This document shows positions 57,574 to 64,000 of a stretch of 64,000 bases of DNA, in pieces. The notes below the pieces were generated by a model. It ran no database searches. It worked only from the letters and a program-made list of their open reading frames with translations, and was not told the DNA's origin. The DNA comes from Cololabis saira. Lineage: Eukaryota > Chordata > Actinopteri > Beloniformes > Belonidae. Where the stretch lies: assembly GCF_033807715.1 (NCBI RefSeq), contig NC_084606.1:35501898-35565897 (forward strand), given 5' to 3'. The position numbers were made by a program, and so were the translations under genes. Each line of letters opens with the position of its first letter. The first letter of the stretch is position 1.

Positions 57574-58133
57574 AATACTATTGGCCCGAATATAAGATGG
57601 TGTTTTTTGCATTGAAATAAGACTGAAAAAGTGGGGGTCGTCTTACATTCGGGGTCTAGACGTTATACCCATTCACAACGCTAGATGGCGCCAGATATCT
57701 TTAAAGCCAATGCTGAATTTAACTCCCCAGGCCAAAGCCAACCCCTGTCACGAAGAAGAAAAATTAAAAATAGAGCTAAGAAAGAGAAGAAAATAAGAGA
57801 AGAGATAACAAAAGATGGAGAAACGAGAAAAGTGGGTGGAAGATCGGCAGGTTAAACCGGCAGCTGAGGAGAAGTTATGATGCAAACTTCAAGATGATGA
57901 TTTGAATGAGGCAAAATAACATGCTTTTTCTCTTGAATATATTGTTATAATCATTTGTTTCAGATGTACTGTAATTATTTTCTGTATGAAAATTGAATTT
58001 AATGTTCAAAAGGTATCTTTTTTTTTTTTTAACCTTGTCTGCACACAAAAAAGTATTTTTTCAAACTTGAGTCTTGAAAAAGAGGGGGTTGTCTTAAAAA
58101 TCAGGGTTGTCTTATATTCGGGCCGATACGGTA
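57574..58133. mobile_element. TIR element (TTGGCCCGAATATAAGA end) after gab1
   Basis: Left TTGGCCCGAATATAAGATGG; right TTATATTCGGGCCGATACGG, inverted. TA follows the right end. It contains a poly(T) and AACCTTGTCTGCACAC segment near 58019, shared with 32161-32205. Confidence 0.7.
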
Positions 58134-58879
58134 TGACACTGACGGGAATTGAACTGAATTGAATTGAGAGCAGTTGGTGAATGGTCAAAATTAAATTTAA
58201 ATAGAATAAAATCCGTAATTTCTATGTGAAAAAATAAACTCCATACCTTCTCTTTATATAGATTTGGTGGGTGGATAGATTTGGTAGTTCAGTATTGTTC
58301 TGCTGAATGATGCAAGGCTGTCTGAAAAAGTATTGATGTTTCCTTTCTAGCTGTGAAAACTCTCCATTTCCATCCATCCATTCATCCATTCATCCATTCA
58401 TGCTTCTAATCTTGACTGTTTTCTATATTCTGTTGTGAATAAACTCTGGGTTTATGAAATTTCCAGTTTGTTGCATTCTTTTTTATTTAGTTTTGCATAC
58501 ATCAGATCGTTTGATAGGGTGATATGTTTTCTTTTTTTATAAAAGTGATCAAGTTCAGTTTCTTCTAAAACGACACCGTAAGCCGCCTTTTCTTCTTTTT
58601 TGTGTTGTTGTTGACTTGACCTGCTGCATTTACTTCATAGAATGTAACATTTTATTTGCCAGTTAGGCTGAACTAATAAGAAATGTTTGGATGAAAAGTT
58701 ACATGCCCTTAATGTTATGATAATGTTTGGTTTAAAGTTGATCCAACCAAGACATTATTGCTATCTTAGTAATTCATTCTCACCTCACATTTTCTTGGTT
58801 GGAACCTTCTGCTGTAACTTAGTCAGGGAACCAGATCCACCAAGGATTCATTGAAAATACCGTTTTACTCTGAGATCGT

Positions 58880-59665
58880 CTACAAGCAGGGATCTTCGAC
58901 TCCTGGACTTCCTAGATGTTTCTCTTGATTAAAACGCCAGATTATAATTAATGGTGGTCATCAGCTTGTCATCGTTGCCTGCACAAGTCTGTTAATAATT
59001 TGTATCAGGGTGTGTTGAAGCAGGGAAATGTCTACAGGGGTCGGTATGCAGCTCTTTAGCGCCGCCCTAGTGGCTCCTGGAGCTTTTTCAAAAATGTTTT
59101 ACCTTTTTTTTCCTTTTTTTCTTCTTTTTTTCAATTTTTTTCTTTTTTTTCCTTTTTTTCTCTTTTTTTCTTCTTTTTTTCTTAATTTTTTTAATCTTTT
59201 TTTCTCTTTATTTCTCCTTTTTTCTTTTTTTTTCTTTTTTCCTTCCTTTTTCCTTTCCTTTTTAATCTCGACATTTCGATTTTTTTCTCGACATTGTACT
59301 TCAACATTTCAACTTCACAAAATTTTGACTTTTTTCTTTCGACATTTCGACTTTTTTCTCAACATTTCGACTTTTTTCTCGACATTGTACTTCAACATTA
59401 ATCTCGACATTTCGACTTTTTTTCCTCAAAATTTTGACTTTTTTCTCCACATTTCGACTTTTTTATCAACATTTCGACTTTTTTATCAACATTTTGCCTT
59501 TCGCCATTTGCCTTCATTCTAAGGTTTATACAAGACTTTTCATTTTTTGCGGCTCCAGACATATTTGTTTTTTGTGTTTTTGGTCCAATATGGCTCTTTC
59601 AACATTTTGGGTTGCTGACCCCTGGTCTACAACATGCAGGACAGGGGGTAAAGGATGACCCCCAT
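58880..59665. mobile_element. Palindromic CAGGG...CCCTG hAT-type MITE split by another element
   Basis: GGGATCTTCGACTCCTGG on the left and AACATGCAGGACAGGGGG on the right, with GTGTTGAAGCAGGGAAATG before the interruption at 59037. Confidence 0.6.
59037..59623. mobile_element. MITE (GGGGTCGG / GCTGACCCCT) with TTTTTC-rich core
   Basis: Right half CAATATGGCTCTTTCAACAT then TTTGGGTTGCTGACCCC. The core has repeated CTCGACATTTCGACTTTTTT words. GTCTACA is duplicated at 59030-59036 and 59625-59631. Confidence 0.7.
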
Positions 59666-60377
59666 CACACAGAAAACATATCAGTCAAACTCACATTCCT
59701 TTTTCCCCACCATGATTATATCTTTTTATTTATTTATTTATTTTGAGATACATTGAAAACTAAATCACAGAAAAAAACATAATGGGATGATTCAGTTAAA
59801 GTCAATTAAGCCTCAACTTCCCCCAAAAATTGTAATAGGGGTTTATTGCCACTCTTCACAAAAGAACAAATAGATAGAAAAAATCATGTCCCACTTGTAC
59901 AGTATTATTTCAAAGTTTGGATTCCTTAGATAAATGATATTGCATTTAATTATATCAATAAGATTACAAGGCAAACACATTCATAGACCATGCTGGCAGG
60001 AGACAGTACACATGGATTATACTGCATTTCATTAATGTTTCATTAAGTTGATTAGATACATTTGGATGAAATCAGATTAATTCAATGTTCTTCCCTACAC
60101 CACGTTACATGTAATGAAAAGATCACTGCAGAATGTTCAGAGACTCCAGTTTGCTTCTGTCCAACTTCTCCTTCTTCGTCCATGGATTTTGGAGCTCTAA
60201 AGTCTGACTATACAGCCACAGAAGTTCATTCACCGCCATTTATGTAACATGAAGTTCACATTAAAATGATCTAAAATAGTTTCTCCGTCAACACTTCTTT
60301 CAGTTTGTGAAATGTTCTGAGAGCGCTGAATATCACCACAAATGACATGGAAACATCCATAAATGTTGCAGGTGTAC

Positions 60378-60473
60378 CTAGGTGGCCCGGGCCATGCTGA
60401 TGAAGGTTGCAGCTTCACCTCCGTAACTGGGACGAGCAGATCTGCGTCTTCGACCAGATCCACCACCACAACT
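60378..60473 (-). CDS. ZP-domain protein, last coding exon (cleavage site and C-terminus)
   Basis: Minus strand: acceptor GTAACTTCCAG, phase 0, 32 codons to TAG at 60380-60378. It encodes SCGGGSGRRRRSARPSYGG, then ATFISMARAT and the stop. Joined to the previous exon it reads NCVP-SC, followed by a tetrabasic furin-type RRRR-SAR site and a hydrophobic FISMA propeptide, the usual order at the end of secreted ZP proteins. No transmembrane or GPI signal follows, so the product is probably soluble or released. The intron between the two exons is 2.05 kb, most of it a four-level transposon nest. Confidence 0.8.
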   Translation of the reverse strand, partial: SCGGGSGRRRRSARPSYGGEAATFISMARAT

Positions 60474-61198
60474 CTGGAAGTTACAATCAGACACATGAAG
60501 TCCACACTTTAGAGAACACTTGCTATTATTTCATTGGAGCCTGAAGTTCAAATGAAAGCAAACACAGCCTGGTTCAGTCTTTCATTTAAACCAAATCACA
60601 CTTCCACACTGCAAAAACTACAAATCTTAACAAGAATATTTGTCTTATTTCTAGTTAAAATGTCTCTTTTTTAGTCAAAAAAAAAAAATCTTAAAACTTA
60701 AAACAAGACTCATCACTGAAAAAAAACAACAATTTTCACCTGTTTCAAGTAGATTTTCACTTAAAATAAGTAGAACAATCTGCCAGTGGAACAAGATTTT
60801 TTTTTTGCTTGTAATGAGAAGATAAATCTGGTCCCACTGGCAGATTTTTCTACTTATTTCAAGTGAAAATTTACTTGAAACAGCTGAAAATGGTCAAATA
60901 ACAAGTTATTTTTCTGGTAATGACCCTTGTTTTAAGTGTAATGAGATTTTTTGACTAAAAATGAGACATTGTAGCTAGGCCTGTGTTAAAAAAAATCGAT
61001 TTTCTGATTCTAAATCGATTCTCATATTAATTCCTAAAAATCGAATTTTTTTTTTTTTTTTTTCCCATCATTACATTTTTGCCTGGTGAACTTTAATCCC
61101 AGTAGTTTTGAAAACTCCTGAACTAAATGAACTTTTCTTTAGAGAAAATGCTGGACATTTCAGCTTAAATTTCTAATTGTTATATTAGTTCAATGAAG

Positions 61199-62025
61199 TT
61201 AAAGGTATTGTGACATCATTTTTAACATGCTTTTAACACTATTAAAAGTCTTGGCCAACATCCCTCAAATGTGTCTAAAAGAGTGTAACAAGAAAATATT
61301 CACTCTAGTACTCTATTCCTGGCTTTTTATTACAGTGTTTTTTTGCGCCGTGAAAAATGCTTCCTTTTCCCCCTTTCCTGTCAATCATTGCTCCGCTCCT
61401 CCTCCAAACCTCCTCCTCCTCCAGCCATACCCTCACAGCGGCGTCGGAGAGAGCCGGGAGCGACAGGCGAAGCATGCACGGAAAAGCAGCACGGCGAACC
61501 ACAGCAAACAATCATAAAAATAAAGGCATGCAAGCAGCAGTGTCCCCTTATCTTAAGTCCAGTCAGTGGCCGCGGGTCTTCTTAGCAGTTTTCCTCCGGT
61601 GATGAGAACAGAAGAGGCTCTAAACACTAAACAGCTCCGTGTTAAGCCTGATTTATGGTTCCGCGTTAAATCGACGCAGAGCCTACGCCGTAGGGTTCAG
61701 CGTACGGTGCGCGTCGCCGCGTAACCCTACGCCGTAGGCTCTGCGTCGGTGTAACGCGGAACCATAAATCAGCCTTTATGGTGCGCTGGAGAGGAGAGGA
61801 GACAGGGAGCTGGGTGGAGGGGGCGGTGATTTAGCGGGCCGTTACGTAACGGCCCGCCACCAAACCACATGCGCCGTTTTTGCACAGTTATGCGGAAAAT
61901 CCCAGAAAGCACACAATACACTGAATGTTAAAAGTTCGTTGTTTTTTGGGTGTAATTGATGTCAAGACACCCAACAAAACACAAAAAATCAAGAAAAATG
62001 TGTTTTTCATGTCACATCCCTTTAA
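61199..62025. mobile_element. TTAA-flanked element (AGGTATTGTGACAT ends), copy 2, third layer
   Basis: TTAAAGGTATTGTGACATCA at the left, CATGTCACATCCCTTTAA at the right. It is collinear with 35278-36259, including the inner palindrome. Confidence 0.8.
61645..61775. mobile_element. Harbinger-type palindrome, innermost layer
   Basis: 131 bp with TTA on both sides. It looks identical by eye to 35879-36009 and sits at the same place in the TTAA element. Confidence 0.8.
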
Positions 62026-62523
62026 TAGTATCTATATTTACTATAGCTTGTTTGGTTTGTTTGTTATCGGACACGGTTTGTCATGAAATACCTGAAAAAT
62101 GCCGGGTGCTTCATGGCCAGCTGTGTCTGGTGACAGAATAAATCAGACAAGCTAAAATAATTTGTTTATTGCTTGAGCTGTTGCAATTTCTTTCTTTTTT
62201 TGCACTTTAAATGGATATTGAAATGCCTATTTGAGTTATTTATTTCTTAATTATTTCACAATAATTATTGTGGAATTATTATTTCAATAGTTATTTTACA
62301 GTCATATAATCCAGGCAACACTAACCCAAATCAATATCGAATCGGATCGAATCAAATCTTGATAATCGATTCTGAATCTTAAGAATCGGAATCGAATCGA
62401 TTCTTGACATTTGAATCGATCCCCAGCTCTAATTGTACCTGTAACTAGAAATAAGACAAATATTCCTGGTAAGATTTTGAGTTTTTGCAGTGCAGATTGA
62501 ATCAAACTTTCATCAGGGCGTAC

Positions 62524-62686
62524 CGGCACACAGTTGTTGTTGTTTCTGACACACAGCTTGAGTTTGCAGTGCAGGAAGATTTCACCGGGGTGTCTAGAGA
62601 ACTGGAACATGTTGAAGGAGAAGTAGTTGTAGGTTCCTCTTCCGTTTCCTTCCACCTGTATCGACCGGTCAGCGGAGTTTGCGCAG
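62524..62686 (-). CDS. ZP-domain protein, penultimate coding exon (C-terminal half of ZP domain)
   Basis: Minus strand: acceptor TTTGTGAGCAG then CTGCGC, with a 3-nt alternative at 62689. It encodes CANSADRSIQVEGNGRG, then YFSFNMFQFS and IFLHCKLKLCV, ending NNNNCVP. The pattern F-x-MF-x-F...(I/V)(F/Y)LHC-x-(V/L)-x-(L/I)C is the conserved C-terminal part of the zona pellucida module seen in GP2, uromodulin and CUZD1-like proteins. Donor GTACGC follows 62524 in phase 0. Upstream exons are outside the window or beyond the (AAGG)n tract. Confidence 0.8.
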
Positions 62687-62898
62687 CTGCTCACAAAGAA
62701 GAAAAAAACACACGTTTCTCAGCTCATGGCAACAGCAACCGGGAAACTCATTCATGAAACAGTCTCAAGGAGTCGCATTCTTTATGAGCATTGGTTTTAT
62801 GTCACTTTGACTATGCTGCCACCTTCTGGTACAGTAGTTCGGCGCAGAGTCTTAAAAACAAGTTGCAGACCGCTCAAAATAAGTTAGTCAGAGTCATT

Positions 62899-64000
62899 TT
62901 AACCCTTGTGCTGTCTTCGGGTCAAGTAAGGAGGAAGGGAAGAAGGGAGGAAAGAAGGAAGGAAGAAAAGAAGGAAGGGAGAAAAGAAGGATGGAAGGAA
63001 GGGTGAAAAAGAAGGAAGGGAGGCATGAAGGAAGGACGGAAAGAAGGAAGGCAAAAGGAAGGGAGAAAACAAGGAAAGAAGGAAGGAAGGAAGGAAGGAA
63101 GGAAGGAAGGAAGGAAGGAAGGAAGGAAGGAAGGAAGGAAGGAAGGAAGGGAGGAAGGGAGAAAAGAGGAAGGGAAGAAGGAAGGAAGGAAGGAAGGAAG
63201 GAAGGAAGGGAGGAAGGGAGAAAAGAGGAAGGGAAGAAGGAAGGAGACAGCAGGAGGAAAGAAGGAAGGAGGGGGGAAAAAGAAGGAAGGAAGGAAGGAA
63301 GGGAGGGATGAAAGAAGGACAGAAAGAAGGAAGGGAGAAAAAAAGGAAAGAAGGAAGGGAGAAAGGAAGGAAGGAAGGAAGGAAGGAAGGAAGGAAGGAA
63401 GGAAGGAAGGAAGGAAGGAAGGAAGGAAGGAAGGAAAGAAGGAAGGGAAGAAGGAAGGAGAGAGCAGGAGGAAAGAAGGAAGGAAGGGAAAAAAGAAGGA
63501 AGGAAGGAAGGAAGGAAGGAAGGAAGGAAGGAAAAGAAGGAAGAAAGGAAGGAAGGAAGGAAGGAAGGAAGGAAGGAAAGGAAGGAAGGAAGGAAGGAAG
63601 GAAGGAGGGAAGGAAGGGAAAAAAGAAGGAAGAAAGGAAGGAAGGAAGGAAAGGAAGGAAGGAAGGAAGGAAGGGAAAAAAGAAGGAAGGAAGGAAGGAA
63701 GGAAGGAAGGAAGGAAGGAAGGAAGATGGAAGGGAGAAAAGAGGAAGGGAACAAGGAAGCAGAGAGCAGGAGGAAAGAAGGAAGGAAGGAAGGAAGGAAG
63801 GAAGGAAGGAAGGAAGGAAGGAAGGAAGGAAGGAAGGAAGGGAAAAAAGAAGGAAGAAAGGAAGGAAGGAAGGAAAGGAAGGAAGGAAGGAAGGAAGGGA
63901 AAAAAGAAGGAAGGAAGGAAGGAAGGAAGGAAGGAAGGAAGGAAGGAAGGAAGGAAGGAAGGAAGGAAGGAAGGAAGGAAGGAAGGAAGGAAGGAAGGAA
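62899..64000. mobile_element. TTAA-type MITE carrying (AAGG)n, runs off the window
   Basis: TTAACCCTTGTGCTGTCTTC then GGGTCAA, the same end as 42758, then an (AAGG)n-rich purine tract to the last base. Note the strand: here purine, at 42758 pyrimidine, relative to the same terminal sequence. The right end is outside the window. Confidence 0.75.
62926..64000. repeat. (AAGG)n polypurine tract, open at window end
   Basis: At least 1075 bp of AAGG with GGGA, AAAAG and GGAGAC variants. Frames across it are artefacts. Assembly length may be unreliable. Confidence 0.95.

Larger units (their letters stand above)
60976..62431. mobile_element. hAT-type element (TAGGCCTGTG / GAGCTCTA-like ends), second layer
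   Basis: TAGGCCTGTGTTAAAAAAAA to TCGATCCCCAGCTCTA. Flanks ATTGTAGC (60968-60975) and ATTGTACC (62432-62439) match at 7 of 8. ATCGATT words lie at both ends. Confidence 0.78.
60607..62492. mobile_element. Foldback MITE (CACTGCAAAAACT family), outermost layer of four-level nest
   Basis: CACTGCAAAAACTACAAA to TTTTGAGTTTTTGCAGTG, flanked by CA on both sides (TA in other copies). It is interrupted at 60976-62431. It lies in the last intron of the ZP gene and ends 31 bp from its donor. Confidence 0.82.

Noticed and set aside
60230..60505. 91-aa minus-strand frame VVVVDLVEDADLL...
   Set aside because: A shifted frame over the last ZP exon; the other frame ends in the RRRRSAR and FISMA signature with a good acceptor.
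62485..62757. 90-aa plus-strand frame
   Set aside because: Antisense shadow of the ZP exon.
62894..63754. 286-aa FLPS-repeat frame near the window end
   Set aside because: Same microsatellite artefact, in the (AAGG)n tract.
1..64000. tRNA, rRNA, CRISPR or bacterial-type operon
   Set aside because: None seen on either strand. The direct repeats present are microsatellites or MITE arms, not spaced CRISPR-type repeats.

Overview
The window is nuclear DNA from a teleost fish. The evidence is spliced vertebrate genes with GT-AG introns, fish L2- and L1-type LINEs, a dense load of fish-type TIR transposons and MITEs, and long (CA)n, (TA)n and (AAGG)n arrays. No species is assigned. All reading was by eye, and no alignment or search was run.

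Three host genes can be supported. (1) Positions 4488-5399, minus strand: a single-exon orphan class A GPCR of about 303 residues, with a splice acceptor just before its ATG. (2) Positions 16827-57181, plus strand: a gab1-type docking-protein gene with 13 coding exons. The joined coding length is 2340 nt, or 779 residues, and the phases match at every junction. It has the PH domain, a YxxP region, a Grb2 SH3 motif, the GAB1-specific Met-binding sequence, three YxxM PI3-kinase sites, an atypical RxxK Grb2 motif and the paired C-terminal SHP2 tyrosines. (3) Positions 60378-62686, minus strand: the last two coding exons of a secreted ZP-domain protein with an RRRR cleavage site. This gene is convergent with gab1 and runs off the right edge of the window.

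Layout. 1-4485 is intergenic and full of MITEs, ending in a 5'-truncated L2 LINE whose 3' tail touches the GPCR stop codon. 5400-16200 holds LINE tails, a decayed L1, a long inverted repeat and MITEs. 16200-16826 is the presumed promoter and 5' UTR of gab1. The 17.6-kb intron 2 of gab1 is almost wholly transposon-derived and contains an apparently intact 4.4-kb LINE with two ORFs, itself inside a TA-flanked TIR element. Introns 3, 5, 7, 9, 10 and 12 each carry further elements. The region after gab1 holds nested MITEs, the ZP exons and a polypurine (AAGG)n tract that reaches the window end.

The most notable structure is nested insertion whose order can be read from target-site duplications. 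The last ZP intron holds four levels: foldback MITE, then hAT, then a TTAA element, then a TWA (Harbinger-type) palindrome. Intron 12 of gab1 holds three levels and intron 3 holds three. The inner TTAA-plus-palindrome pair is the same in two places, so it moved as a composite. Several insertions sit at splice sites: a MITE begins at base +6 of the exon 1 donor, (TG)n lies 5 nt from the exon 12 acceptor, and an inverted L2 fragment lies about 60 bp from exon 8. I see no operon, CRISPR, tRNA or rRNA, and no evidence for a wholly new molecular system.
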